Under the pieces are notes generated by a model. The model did not search any database. It had not been told where the DNA came from and saw nothing but the letters and a program-made list of their open reading frames with translations. A stretch of DNA of 64,000 bases from Halopseudomonas litoralis (GTDB lineage Bacteria; Pseudomonadota; Gammaproteobacteria; Pseudomonadales; Pseudomonadaceae). The stretch lies in the NCBI RefSeq assembly GCF_900105005.1, contig NZ_LT629748.1, forward strand, positions 2,418,001 through 2,482,000, given 5' to 3'. Within the stretch, counting starts at the first letter, position 1; each line of letters starts with the position of its first letter. Below are positions 55,630 through 64,000 of this stretch, piece by piece. The position numbers and the translations under genes are program-made.

Positions 55630-55788
55630 GACGCCGCTCCAGTCAGAAAACAAAGTCAGCTATTCTACCCGCAAATGTCCGGCTCATCACAGCTGCCGCC
55701 TTCTTCCGGCTGCGGCTACTGGCTATACTAGGGGCTGTCGACCTTTCAGGCTGCCGCTTCTGCCCTCTATTCATCAATCGAGACCATT

Positions 55789-57336
55789 TTGAATCACACA
55801 CCGAATTCATCCGATAATCTGTTTCTGCGTGGTCATGCATCATTGCGCAGCAAGCACCTGAAGCTGCCCGGGGCACTGATGCTGTTGGCGCTCACCCCGC
55901 TATTGCTGATGTTTTTACTGGTGCTCTGGTTCGGCCAGTTCCAGTTGCAGCGCGATATTGCCACGCAGGCAGATCAGACCGGCAGTGAACTGGCGCGGCA
56001 GATAGGGACGTTGATTGCAGATCCGCTGGCAGCAAACGACACGCTGAGTCTGAATATCATTCTGGCCCAGTGGGCACAAAGCCCGATGGTTGCTCATATC
56101 AGTCTGACGTCAGCCGAAAACCGCATCGTCGCCGAGGCAGGCCGCAAACCGTCAGCCGACAATCTGGCGCCAGGCCAGGGCCGCTTTGTTGCTGCCGTGC
56201 ACTTTCAGGATGAGCTCATCGGTCAATTGCATCTCAGTCTCTCCCGCGCGCCCTTCACCGCGCCCTCGGGCAGTCTGGTGCAGAGTCTGCTGTGGAGCCT
56301 GGCGCTATTGGCCATCGTCGCCGGCCTGATTGCCTGGCGGCTGGGGGCAGGCATGCGCCGTGTTCTTGCGGGACTTGGTAACTGGTATGGCGACACCGGC
56401 ATTGCCCCGCCAGGCATACGCCGATCCGACGAGCTGGGTGACCTGGCCAGACGGCTGGCCGAGCGGCGCATCACCGACCTGCCGCCCTTGCCGGAGCCTG
56501 AACCAGAGCCTGAGCCCGACCCCGAAGTGATTGACGAAATGCTCAATGACGTGCTGCTGGACGATCCATCTTCAACCGCGGAGCCGGACAGCCTTGCCGA
56601 TGAAAACATCGAGCCGCTGATCGAGAGTCAGGCGGAAGGCGAAGCCGAAGAGCCCGAGATCGACAGCCCGGTAGCGGCTACCGACACGCCAGTGACAGGC
56701 CCTCTGGCCACAGCCGACATCGCCGCGATAGTTGACGAGCATCTGGCCGAGCTGCCGGAGCCCCCCACCCCGCTGGCGCCAGCCAGCACTGTTCTGGCAA
56801 TCCGTCTGGGTAATCAACATACGCTGCATCGACTGCCGAGACCGCGCCTGCTCGGCCTGCTGGAGCGATATCGCGAGCAGCTGGACCAGGTCAGCCGCGC
56901 CTGTGGCGGCCAGCTGCATACCTTGCTGGACGGCACCAGTCTGATCTTCTTTCATCCGCAGCAAGCTGATCAGCTTGGCGACGCGCTTTTCTGTGGTGAG
57001 CTGATGCGCGTGCTGGGTCATGAACTGCAGATCCAGATTGCCGACACCGGCGTTGCCCTGCATGTGCAGATCGCCCTGTGCCATACACCCTGCCAGGACA
57101 TCGCACCGGATGAAATGCAGGAGCGATCCCCGGACTGCGCGCAGATGCTGGAGCGCATGCAGCACAGCCGCAATCTCTTGCTGCTGGATGCCGAGCTGGC
57201 GACCAGCGGCTTGCTCAACGACAAGGTGGTGGTACGGAGATTAGCAAGCCAGTCAGGGGTTTATTGCGTAGAGCGTCTGAAGGAGCCTTACCAGAGCCAG
57301 CTGGAGCGGCATCTGGAACTATTGAGTAATCAGTAG
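55789..57336 (+). CDS. AhpA/YtjB family membrane protein
   Basis: 515-residue protein next to and divergent from serB, as ytjB (smp) is in E. coli. An N-terminal membrane helix (LPGALMLLALTPLLLMFLLVLWF) leads a periplasmic sensor-like domain (DIATQADQTGSELARQIGTLIADPLAANDTLSLNIILAQWAQSPMVAHIS), a second helix near 165-185, a Glu/Pro/Asp-rich disordered stretch (PEPEPEPEPDPEVIDE near 235-250), and a C-terminal domain of uncertain type. The start is TTG (GAGA seven bases upstream); no ATG near it suits. Exact role unknown. Confidence 0.8.
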   Translation: MNHTPNSSDNLFLRGHASLRSKHLKLPGALMLLALTPLLLMFLLVLWFGQFQLQRDIATQADQTGSELARQIGTLIADPLAANDTLSLNIILAQWAQSPMVAHISLTSAENRIVAEAGRKPSADNLAPGQGRFVAAVHFQDELIGQLHLSLSRAPFTAPSGSLVQSLLWSLALLAIVAGLIAWRLGAGMRRVLAGLGNWYGDTGIAPPGIRRSDELGDLARRLAERRITDLPPLPEPEPEPEPDPEVIDEMLNDVLLDDPSSTAEPDSLADENIEPLIESQAEGEAEEPEIDSPVAATDTPVTGPLATADIAAIVDEHLAELPEPPTPLAPASTVLAIRLGNQHTLHRLPRPRLLGLLERYREQLDQVSRACGGQLHTLLDGTSLIFFHPQQADQLGDALFCGELMRVLGHELQIQIADTGVALHVQIALCHTPCQDIAPDEMQERSPDCAQMLERMQHSRNLLLLDAELATSGLLNDKVVVRRLASQSGVYCVERLKEPYQSQLERHLELLSNQ

Positions 57337-57343
57337 ACCCTCA

Positions 57344-57388
57344 CGCAGCTCCTCACGCAGAGCATAGAGGTCTGCGTGAGGAGCTGCG
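57344..57388. repeat. long perfect hairpin between convergent genes
   Basis: Two 18-base arms (57344-57361 and 57371-57388) are perfect reverse complements around the loop GCATAGAGG. The arms contain the direct repeat CTCACGCAG twice. No T run follows, so it is not a classical terminator, but it lies between the convergent YtjB-like gene and parC and could act as one. Confidence 0.75.
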
Positions 57389-57416
57389 TCGGAGCGGTCT
57401 GAGGCTGGCAATGAAG

Positions 57417-59675
57417 TCAGGCCCCGCCTTCCACCGTCAGCGCATCCACCTTCTGAAAACCACGCGGCAGCTTGTTGCCCCGTCGGCCACGCTCACCGCG
57501 ATAGTGTTCCAGGTCCGCCGGTTTCAGGGTCAGGGTGCGCTTGCCTGCAGTGAACACCACACTCGCACCTTCCGGCAGCACAGCGAGCGCCAGCAGGTAC
57601 TCCTCGCGGGTTCTCACCCGTGCCGAAGGAACGGACAGAATCTTGTTGCCCTTGCCTTTGGACAGCTGCGGCAGGTCCTTCAACGGGAATACCAGCAGGC
57701 GACCTTCGTTGGAGATAGCGACAACCTGATCACTGTCTCGCTGATTGACCGGCACCGGCGCGATGACTTTGCCACCCTCGGGCAGACTGAGCAGCCCCTT
57801 GCCGTTCTTATTCTTGGCCTGCAGATCCGCGCCCTGCACCACGAAACCGTAGCCCGCGTCGGAGGCCAACAGATACAGCTGCTGATCTTCCGGCAGCAGC
57901 ACCCCAACAAACTCGGCACCTGGCGGCGGACTGAAGCGCCCGGTCAACGGCTCGCCCTGTCCGCGCGCAGACGGCAGGGTGTGTGCCGTCAGGGAATAGC
58001 TACGCCCGGTTGAATCGAGGAATACCGCCTGCTGATTGGAGCGTCCGCTGGCCTGGGCAAGGAAGCTGTCTCCGGCCTTGTAGGACAAGCCCGCACCATC
58101 AACATCATGGCCCTTGGCACAACGCACCCAGCCCTTTTCCGACATGACCACTGTGACCGGCTCCGACGGCACCAGATCGGACTCCGACAAGGCTCGTGCT
58201 TCCTGGCGCTCGACCAGCGGTGAACGGCGGTCATCGCCGTAGGTTTCCGCATCAGTGATCAATTCGCTACGCACGGTTTTACGCAGCAGTTTCTCGCTGC
58301 CGAGGATTTTCTGCAGCTTATCCCGTTCGGCCGCCAGCGCATCCTGCTCGCCACGAATCTTCATCTCTTCCAGACGCGCCAGCTGCCGCAGGCGCGTATC
58401 GAGGATGTAGTCGGCCTGCAACTCGCTCAGTTCAAAGCGCGCCATCAGTTCGGCCTTGGGGTGCTCTGCACTGCGGATGATCTCGATCACTTCATCCAGA
58501 TTGAGGAAGGCCACCAGCAAGCCGTCCAACAGATGCAGTCTGGCAAGTATCTTGTCCAGCCGGAACTGCAGACGGCGACGTACCGTCGTGACACGGAAAC
58601 CCAGCCATTCGCTGATCAGACTGCGCAGGTCCTTGACCGCCGGTCGGCCATCGGTACCGATCACGTTCATGTTGACCCGGTAGCTGTTCTCCAGGTCGGT
58701 GGTGGCAAACAGGTGCTGCATCAGTTCATCGGCGTCCACCCGGTTGGAGCGGGGCACGATGACAATGCGCGTGGGGTTCTCGTGATCGGACTCGTCACGC
58801 AGATCGGCAACCAGCGGCAGCTTCTTGGCCTGCATCTGCGCGGCGATCTGTTCCAGTATCCGTGCGCCGGAGACCTGATGCGGCAAGGCGGTAATGACGA
58901 TGTCGCCATCCTCTCGCATCCACACCGCCCGGCAGCGAATCGAACCGCGGCCGGTGGCATACAGGTTCAGCAGGTCGCGGCGCGGGGTGATGATCTCCGC
59001 CTCGGTGGGGAAGTCCGGGCCCTGGATATGTTCCATCAGCTCGTCCAGCCCGGCGGCCGGCTCATCCAGCAGGCGCACGCAGGCGCCGGCGACTTCGCGC
59101 AGGTTATGCGGCGGAATATCGGTGGCCATGCCCACAGCGATACCCGTGGTGCCGTTGAGCAGCAGGTTCGGCAGGCGCGCCGGCAACACCATGGGTTCCT
59201 CCATGGTGCCATCGAAGTTTGGCTGCCAATCCACTGTGCCCTGGCCCAACTCGCTCAACAGCGTCTCGCTGTATCGGGTCAGGCGCGCTTCGGTGTAACG
59301 CATGGCAGCAAAGGATTTCGGGTCATCCGGCGCGCCCCAGTTGCCCTGCCCGTCCACCAGCGGGTAACGGTAGGAAAACGGCTGTGCCATCAGCACCATG
59401 GCTTCGTAGCACGCAGAATCCCCGTGCGGATGATACTTACCCAGCACATCACCCACAGTTCGCGCGGACTTCTTGTGCTTGGACAGCGCCGACAATCCCA
59501 ACTCGCTCATGGCATAGACAATGCGCCGCTGCACCGGTTTGAGCCCGTCACCGATATGCGGCAACGCGCGGTCCATGATCACGTACATGGAATAATTCAG
59601 ATAGGCTTCTTCGGTAAACGACGACAGTGATCGGCGCTCAACCCCTTCCATGCTCAGATCCAGACTGTCACTCAT
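57417..59675 (-). CDS. parC: DNA topoisomerase IV subunit A
   Basis: 752-residue decatenase subunit. The DNA-cleaving tyrosine is Tyr127 ([10 protein letters not shown]). The quinolone-resistance region reads [12 protein letters not shown], with Ser87 and Glu91 in the sensitive state (E. coli Ser80 and Glu84). The C-terminal beta-pinwheel repeats are present ([18 protein letters not shown] ...). The gene starts inside the end of the aspartic-protease gene (eight-base overlap), so the set parE-protease-parC is an operon. It ends at the long hairpin. Confidence 0.96.
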   Translation of the reverse strand: MSDSLDLSMEGVERRSLSSFTEEAYLNYSMYVIMDRALPHIGDGLKPVQRRIVYAMSELGLSALSKHKKSARTVGDVLGKYHPHGDSACYEAMVLMAQPFSYRYPLVDGQGNWGAPDDPKSFAAMRYTEARLTRYSETLLSELGQGTVDWQPNFDGTMEEPMVLPARLPNLLLNGTTGIAVGMATDIPPHNLREVAGACVRLLDEPAAGLDELMEHIQGPDFPTEAEIITPRRDLLNLYATGRGSIRCRAVWMREDGDIVITALPHQVSGARILEQIAAQMQAKKLPLVADLRDESDHENPTRIVIVPRSNRVDADELMQHLFATTDLENSYRVNMNVIGTDGRPAVKDLRSLISEWLGFRVTTVRRRLQFRLDKILARLHLLDGLLVAFLNLDEVIEIIRSAEHPKAELMARFELSELQADYILDTRLRQLARLEEMKIRGEQDALAAERDKLQKILGSEKLLRKTVRSELITDAETYGDDRRSPLVERQEARALSESDLVPSEPVTVVMSEKGWVRCAKGHDVDGAGLSYKAGDSFLAQASGRSNQQAVFLDSTGRSYSLTAHTLPSARGQGEPLTGRFSPPPGAEFVGVLLPEDQQLYLLASDAGYGFVVQGADLQAKNKNGKGLLSLPEGGKVIAPVPVNQRDSDQVVAISNEGRLLVFPLKDLPQLSKGKGNKILSVPSARVRTREEYLLALAVLPEGASVVFTAGKRTLTLKPADLEHYRGERGRRGNKLPRGFQKVDALTVEGGA

Positions 59676-60210
59676 ACTTGCTCTCTACATTGGCGTGTTG
59701 GCGCAAAATAAGTTCACCGCCCTGCTGACTGAAATCCAGCTGTTTCAGGGCGCTCATACCTAAAAGAACATCTTCACCGAGGATACCCGGCACTATGCCC
59801 GCGCTGACATCATGCAGACGGATATCGCCCAGTTGCAGTGTGTCGATGCGGGTACTCCAGCTCTCAGTCGGGCCGTTGGCGGTATTGACCATGACGGGTC
59901 GGCCGCGCGACAGATTCAGACGCTCGGCCAGTGATGCGGGAACGGCAACGAAGGTAGCGCCAGTATCCAGCAGAAAGGTCACCGGCTGGCCGTTGATTTG
60001 CCCAGCTGACAGGTAATGCCCGTGGCGATTGCGCTCCAGGCGCACTTCCACCGCTGTGCCGACCTGTGATGACACCGGCGACTGGTTGGGGTTGCGCTTG
60101 CGCTCCTCCAACCCGGAAAACCACTGTGCCGCCAGCCCCAGCCCGACAACCCAGGCCAGCACCAACATCACTGTTCCCAATCGCCGATCCGGCGGTGGTG
60201 CCTGGGTCAT
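59668..60210 (-). CDS. retropepsin-like aspartic protease (TIGR02281 type)
   Basis: 180-residue single-domain aspartic protease. One N-terminal helix ([21 protein letters not shown]) anchors it in the membrane with the catalytic part probably outside. The active-site motif is LLDTGATF (about 82-89), and the second half has [18 protein letters not shown], the ILGxxxL flap-like signature of clan AA. It lies between parE and parC in Pseudomonas as well; a role in topoisomerase function is not known. Substrate unknown. Confidence 0.88.
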   Translation of the reverse strand: MTQAPPPDRRLGTVMLVLAWVVGLGLAAQWFSGLEERKRNPNQSPVSSQVGTAVEVRLERNRHGHYLSAGQINGQPVTFLLDTGATFVAVPASLAERLNLSRGRPVMVNTANGPTESWSTRIDTLQLGDIRLHDVSAGIVPGILGEDVLLGMSALKQLDFSQQGGELILRQHANVESKYE

Positions 60211-60217
60211 ACCGGCA

Positions 60218-62113
60218 TCAGCCCAGCACCTCGGCGAGATTGCCTTTGCTTTCCAGCCATCGCTTGCGATCCGATGCGCGCTTCTTGGCCAGCAGCATAT
60301 CCATCAAGGCTTCGGTGCTGTCCATGTCATCCATGGTCAACTGCACCAGTCGACGGGTGTCCGGCGCCATGGTGGTTTCGCGCAGCTGCAGGGGATTCAT
60401 TTCACCCAGGCCCTTGAATCGAGTGACCTGAATCTTGCCGCGCTTGTTTTCGGCCTCTATGCGATCCAGAATGCCGGTCTTCTCCGCATCATCCAGCGCG
60501 TAGAACACTTCCTTGCCGATATCCACCCGGTATAACGGCGGCATGGCCACAAACACATGCCCGGCCTCAACCAACTGACGGAAGTGTCTGACGAACAGGG
60601 CGCATAGCAAAGTGGCAATGTGCAGCCCGTCGGAGTCGGCATCAGCGAGAATGCATATCTTGCTATAGCGCAGCTGGGACAAGTCCGGCGAGCCGGGGTC
60701 GACGCCGATGGCGATGGCGATATTGTGTACTTCCTGGGAGGCCAGCACCTGCCCGGAATCCACCTCCCAGGTATTCAGAATCTTGCCACGCAGCGGCATG
60801 ATCGCCTGGAACTCCTTGTCCCGCGCCTGCTTGGCACTGCCGCCGGCGGAATCACCCTCCACCAGAAACAGCTCCGAACGGCGGCTGTCCTGACTGGCAC
60901 AATCGGCCAGCTTGCCGGGCAGTGCTGGCCCCTGGGTAACCCGCTTGCGCTCTATCTTCTTGCTGGCCTTGAGACGGCGGCTGGCATGATCGATCGCCAT
61001 TTCGGCAATCTGCTGGCCGATGTCGGCGTGCTGATTCAACCACAGGCTGAACGCATCCTTGATCACCCCGGACACGAAGGAGGCTGACTCGCGCGATGAC
61101 AATCGCTCCTTGGTCTGCCCGGAAAATTGCGGCTCGGCCATCTTGACCGAGAGCACGTAGCTGACCCGCTCCCAGACATCCTCCGGCGCCAGCTTGACTC
61201 CGCGCGGCAGCAGGCTGCGGAACTCGCAGAATTCACGAATGGCTTCCAGCAGCCCGGTGCGCAAACCATTGACGTGGGTGCCGCCCTGCGCCGTGGGGAT
61301 CAGGTTGACGTAGCTTTCCTGCACCAGCTCGCCGCCCTCGGGTTGCCAGAACAGAGCCCAGTCGACCGCCTCCTTGCTGCCCGTCAGCGCACCGGTGAAG
61401 GGTGTTTCCGGCAGGGTAACCCATTGTGAACAGGCATCGAGCAGATAATCGCGCAGGCCATCTTCGTAATACCAGCTGGTCTTCTCGCCGGACTGGCGAT
61501 CATCAAAATCGACGCGCAGACCCGGGCACAGCACCGCCTTGGCTTTGAGCAGGTGCAACAAGCGGTTGATATTGAATTTCGGGGTATCGAAATAGCTGCC
61601 GTTGGGCCAGAATTTGACGGTGGTACCGGTATTGCGCTTGCCGACCGTGCCGACAACTTCCAGCTCGTTGACCTTTTCGCCGTTCTCGAAGGCGATGAGA
61701 TATTCCTGCCCATCACGCCGCACGCGCACTTCCAATCGCAGCGACAAAGCGTTGACCACGGAGATGCCGACACCATGCAGGCCGCCGGAAAACTGATAGT
61801 TCTTGCCGGAAAACTTGCCGCCGGCGTGTAGCCGCGTGAGGATCAGCTCCACCCCGGAAACCCCTTCCTCCGGATGAATGTCCACCGGCATGCCACGCCC
61901 GTCGTCGATGACCTCCAGCGCATTGTCCTGATGTAGAACGACGGTGATCGTCCGAGCATGTCCGGCCAGTGCTTCGTCGACGCTGTTGTCGATGACTTCC
62001 TGGGCCAGGTGGTTGGGACGGGTAGTGTCGGTGTACATGCCCGGGCGACGACGCACCGGGTCCAGACCGCTGAGTACTTCAATATCATCGGCGTTATAGG
62101 ACGATTGGGACAT
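60218..62113 (-). CDS. parE: DNA topoisomerase IV subunit B
   Basis: 631-residue ATPase subunit. GHKL motifs are present: DNSVDEALAGHA (Bergerat N box), DDGRGMPVDIHPEEG, and GGLHGVGISVVNALS. The Toprim domain shows VEGDSAGGSAKQ and the DxD-type acidic pair in ICILADADSDGLHI. The C-terminus continues through RFKGLGEMNPLQL. It heads the parE-protease-parC operon. Immediately upstream is cpdA, with 104 bases between; the yqiA gene that stands there in P. aeruginosa is absent. Confidence 0.96.
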   Translation of the reverse strand: MSQSSYNADDIEVLSGLDPVRRRPGMYTDTTRPNHLAQEVIDNSVDEALAGHARTITVVLHQDNALEVIDDGRGMPVDIHPEEGVSGVELILTRLHAGGKFSGKNYQFSGGLHGVGISVVNALSLRLEVRVRRDGQEYLIAFENGEKVNELEVVGTVGKRNTGTTVKFWPNGSYFDTPKFNINRLLHLLKAKAVLCPGLRVDFDDRQSGEKTSWYYEDGLRDYLLDACSQWVTLPETPFTGALTGSKEAVDWALFWQPEGGELVQESYVNLIPTAQGGTHVNGLRTGLLEAIREFCEFRSLLPRGVKLAPEDVWERVSYVLSVKMAEPQFSGQTKERLSSRESASFVSGVIKDAFSLWLNQHADIGQQIAEMAIDHASRRLKASKKIERKRVTQGPALPGKLADCASQDSRRSELFLVEGDSAGGSAKQARDKEFQAIMPLRGKILNTWEVDSGQVLASQEVHNIAIAIGVDPGSPDLSQLRYSKICILADADSDGLHIATLLCALFVRHFRQLVEAGHVFVAMPPLYRVDIGKEVFYALDDAEKTGILDRIEAENKRGKIQVTRFKGLGEMNPLQLRETTMAPDTRRLVQLTMDDMDSTEALMDMLLAKKRASDRKRWLESKGNLAEVLG

Positions 62114-62217
62114 ATTGTCTCTGGGTTTCCTTGGTCATTCGAGGCGGGCATGGCGTCCCGCCGGGACAGATCAGCATAGTATCCTATTCATTACGACGGC
62201 AGGCTGCCAGTCGTAGG

Positions 62218-63033
62218 CTAGTACCCGGATCCACCTGCTTCCGGCACAAAACAGCCCGCCGGCAGGCGTGACACCGCCGTTTCGATTCGGCCATCGTTAT
62301 ACAGCCGCAACCAGCGATAGCCGGGTGGCTGTGTGTCTGTAGCGAAATCATCGCTGCCCACCGCGAATTGCACGCAGGTGGATGGCGCTGCCAGCAGGCG
62401 GATGTGTCCGCGCTGCTGGTCCAACTTCTGGTGGATATGCCCCCAGAGCACAACGCGCACCCGCGGGTCATCATCCAACCGTGCAAACAGCTGGTCCGCA
62501 TTACCCAGCCCCAGCGGCTCCATCCACTCGCTGCCAATCGGCACTGGATGATGATGGAGGCAGACCATCACATGGCGATCTCCGGCGCTCGCCAGTGCCT
62601 CATCCAGCCGCAGAAGTTGCTGCTCATCGAGATAGCCGGCCACTGAGCCCGGCACACTTGAATCCAACAACAGGATGCGCCAGGCACCGACATCAACCCA
62701 GGCACGATTGAGATCATGCTCTCCGCCGAGTGCGGCCATGCATGCCGCGTCGTCATGGTTACCGGGTATCCAGTGACAGGGTTTGGGGATTCGCGCCACG
62801 GCGTCAATGAAGCGCTGGTAGGCCGGGACATCCCCGTCCTGAGTAATATCGCCGGTAGCCAGCACCAGATCAATGTCTGCTTGCTGCTCCAGCACCTGAT
62901 CAATCACCGCATGCAGTGAGGCGAGTGTATCCAGCCCCAGCAAACGCTGGTCCGGACTGGAAAAGATATGGCTGTCAGTCAGCTGGACCACATGAATGGG
63001 TTCAGCGAAGAGAGTACTGTCGGTCGGCGGCAT
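62218..63033 (-). CDS. cpdA: 3',5'-cyclic-AMP phosphodiesterase
   Basis: 271-residue metallophosphoesterase that lowers cAMP, with Vfr as the known partner in Pseudomonas. Metal ligands are in LTDSHIF (Asp and His), ATGDITQDG, PGNHDD, CLHHHP and GHIHQ, in the order of class III phosphodiesterases. The N-terminus has no signal. Neighbours nudF-DUF1249-cpdA-parE are in the conserved Pseudomonas order, minus yqiA. A 111-base gap to the DUF1249 gene may carry its own promoter; I saw no clear Vfr site in it. Confidence 0.93.
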   Translation of the reverse strand: MPPTDSTLFAEPIHVVQLTDSHIFSSPDQRLLGLDTLASLHAVIDQVLEQQADIDLVLATGDITQDGDVPAYQRFIDAVARIPKPCHWIPGNHDDAACMAALGGEHDLNRAWVDVGAWRILLLDSSVPGSVAGYLDEQQLLRLDEALASAGDRHVMVCLHHHPVPIGSEWMEPLGLGNADQLFARLDDDPRVRVVLWGHIHQKLDQQRGHIRLLAAPSTCVQFAVGSDDFATDTQPPGYRWLRLYNDGRIETAVSRLPAGCFVPEAGGSGY

Positions 63034-63144
63034 CTGGCCTTCTCTCAGAGGTTATTTGCCTGCCATGATCGCAATACAAATGCCGACAATCCAGTGATGA
63101 GCTGACTCAGGTGGCAGAAACTTGCGCTTGGCCACAGAATCGCG

Positions 63145-63600
63145 TCATCGATTGATCAGTACCGGCTGGGCGCTTTGCCCGTGACGCTGGCAATAGCCGA
63201 GCCACTCGCCGAGGAAACTGTTGAGCTGAAACTTCTCATCGGGCTGCAGCATCTGTTCATTCGGATAGGGGTAAACACCCTGGAAGCGCCGGCGGTTATA
63301 GGCGGCGACCACCTCGGCCATGCGCGCATCGTGGTACATGCGTACTTCCATGCTTGGCGGCGCAAACCAATCATGGCGTCTCTCATGCTGGAGCGTGAGC
63401 GTGGTGGTGTAACGGCAACGCTCGATGACCCGCATCACCAGACGCTGTTCCGTTTCATCTGTTGCGCTCAGCAGAATCTGCCGCTCATCCTGCACCGCCA
63501 GATCCGGCATCAGCTGATATAAACGGAAGAAGTTGGTTTCGCAGACGGCCTGCAACGAGGAAAGGTCAACCCGATAACGGCGCTTGCCCGCAACCATCAT
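63145..63600 (-). CDS. DUF1249 protein (YqiB-like)
   Basis: 151-residue cytoplasmic protein of the DUF1249 family, as in E. coli YqiB, function unknown. It begins at one of two adjacent ATG codons (63600) with KRRYRVDLSSLQAVCETNFFRLYQLMPDL, the family's N-terminus, and contains LTLQHERRHDWFAPPSMEVRMYHDARMAEV and the C-terminal NEQMLQPDEKFQLNSFLGEWL. The start overlaps the end of nudF (ATGATG), so translation is coupled. The longer open frame (to 63651) is not used. Confidence 0.88.
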   Translation of the reverse strand: MMVAGKRRYRVDLSSLQAVCETNFFRLYQLMPDLAVQDERQILLSATDETEQRLVMRVIERCRYTTTLTLQHERRHDWFAPPSMEVRMYHDARMAEVVAAYNRRRFQGVYPYPNEQMLQPDEKFQLNSFLGEWLGYCQRHGQSAQPVLINR

Positions 63601-64000
63601 GGTTGTGGCCCCGCATTGTCGCGAAGCGCCTGTCCATGCAGTTCGAGCCACTGCAGCGCGATGATGGTAGCGGCGTTGTCCAGCCGCCCTTCGGCCATTG
63701 CCGTCAGTGCGTCTACCCGCGACCAGACACTGACGCGGATATCCTCACCCTCTACGGCCAGTCCATGCAGGCCACCCGCGCCCCGGCTGTCCACCGTGGC
63801 GCAATACAGATATACCTGTTCGTTGCTGCCACCCGGCGACGGGAAATAACGAGTGATCGGTGTCAGGCTCAACAGTGTCAGCCCGGCTTCTTCTTGCGCT
63901 TCACGATGGGCGACCTGCTCGGCCTCTTCACCATCATCAAACAGACCGGCGACCAGTTCCAGCATCCAGGGATTGGTGCTTTTTTCCAGCGCACCGACGC
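63597..64000 (-). CDS. nudF: ADP-ribose pyrophosphatase, 5' end beyond the window
   Basis: Partial; the gene continues past position 64000. The Nudix box is complete: G-x5-E-x7-REAQEEAG (GLFDDGEEAEQVAHREAQEEAGL), preceded by STNPWMLELVA typical of NudF. The sequence around PSPGGSNEQVYLYCATVD also fits. The C-terminus ends NAGPQP. It hydrolyses ADP-ribose to AMP and ribose 5-phosphate. An internal ATG at 63965 is not the start, because the Nudix fold needs the upstream strands. Confidence 0.92.
   Translation of the reverse strand, partial: VGALEKSTNPWMLELVAGLFDDGEEAEQVAHREAQEEAGLTLLSLTPITRYFPSPGGSNEQVYLYCATVDSRGAGGLHGLAVEGEDIRVSVWSRVDALTAMAEGRLDNAATIIALQWLELHGQALRDNAGPQP

Noticed and set aside
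57498..57540. Possible quinolone-resistance change in parC
   Set aside because: The QRDR reads [12 protein letters not shown] with Ser87 and Glu91, the sensitive form.

Overview
The window is a Pseudomonas-lineage gammaproteobacterial chromosome segment. It is GC-rich, and the gene order waaC-waaF-ilvE-glnE / aceE-aceF and nudF-DUF1249-cpdA-parE-(aspartic protease)-parC matches the order known from Pseudomonas. A marine or Halopseudomonas-like member is my guess from the accessory content, not something the sequence proves.

Region 1 (1-23.3 kb) is conserved housekeeping: acyl-CoA thioesterase II, a PP_4765-type flavoprotein, the LPS inner-core heptosyltransferases, ilvE, glnE, the pyruvate dehydrogenase E1/E2 pair, pdxH, a family VIII esterase-like hydrolase, a DinG-type helicase, small conserved proteins, a short-chain dehydrogenase, DNA polymerase IV, a membrane diguanylate cyclase, and an initiator tRNA with its own promoter and terminator. 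Two identical-architecture 15-bp palindromes (TGTAGT-N3-ACTACA) lie between glnE and aceE.

Region 2 (23.5-32.9 kb) is a coherent catabolic locus for alkyl sulfate esters: aldehyde dehydrogenase (laoC-like), Tat-signal small protein (laoB-like), GMC alcohol dehydrogenase (laoA-like), a periplasmic metallo-beta-lactamase-fold alkylsulfatase (sdsA-like) and a TetR regulator (laoR-like), followed by a convergent periplasmic/membrane-tethered Cys-type sulfatase and a LysR regulator. The predicted route is alkyl sulfate -> alcohol -> aldehyde -> fatty acid. Near-identical 16-bp palindromes (consensus TAGAGTAATTACTCTA) sit in the promoters of both the laoC operon and the sulfatase, placing both under one likely TetR operator.

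Region 3 (32.9-52.2 kb) is accessory and IS-marked. An HPP/CBS membrane protein is followed by an IS256-family element that has cut the last 61 codons from a large GT51/transpeptidase-type penicillin-binding protein; the severed 3' end is still readable on the far side of the IS. Next come two separate sets of type IV minor-pilin genes pointing away from each other. The leftward set has an unusually large PilX-position protein and a secreted Gly-rich protein. The rightward set is a canonical fimT/U-pilV-pilW-pilX-pilY1-pilE operon. A beta-lactamase-fold serine hydrolase and an IS3 element with intact repeats and a 3-bp target duplication lie between them.

Region 4 (52.3-64 kb) returns to core genes: a DUF2889-like protein, a GST-fold protein, serB with its AhpA/YtjB-like neighbour, parC, a retropepsin-like protease, parE, cpdA, a DUF1249 protein and the 5'-truncated (by the window end) nudF.
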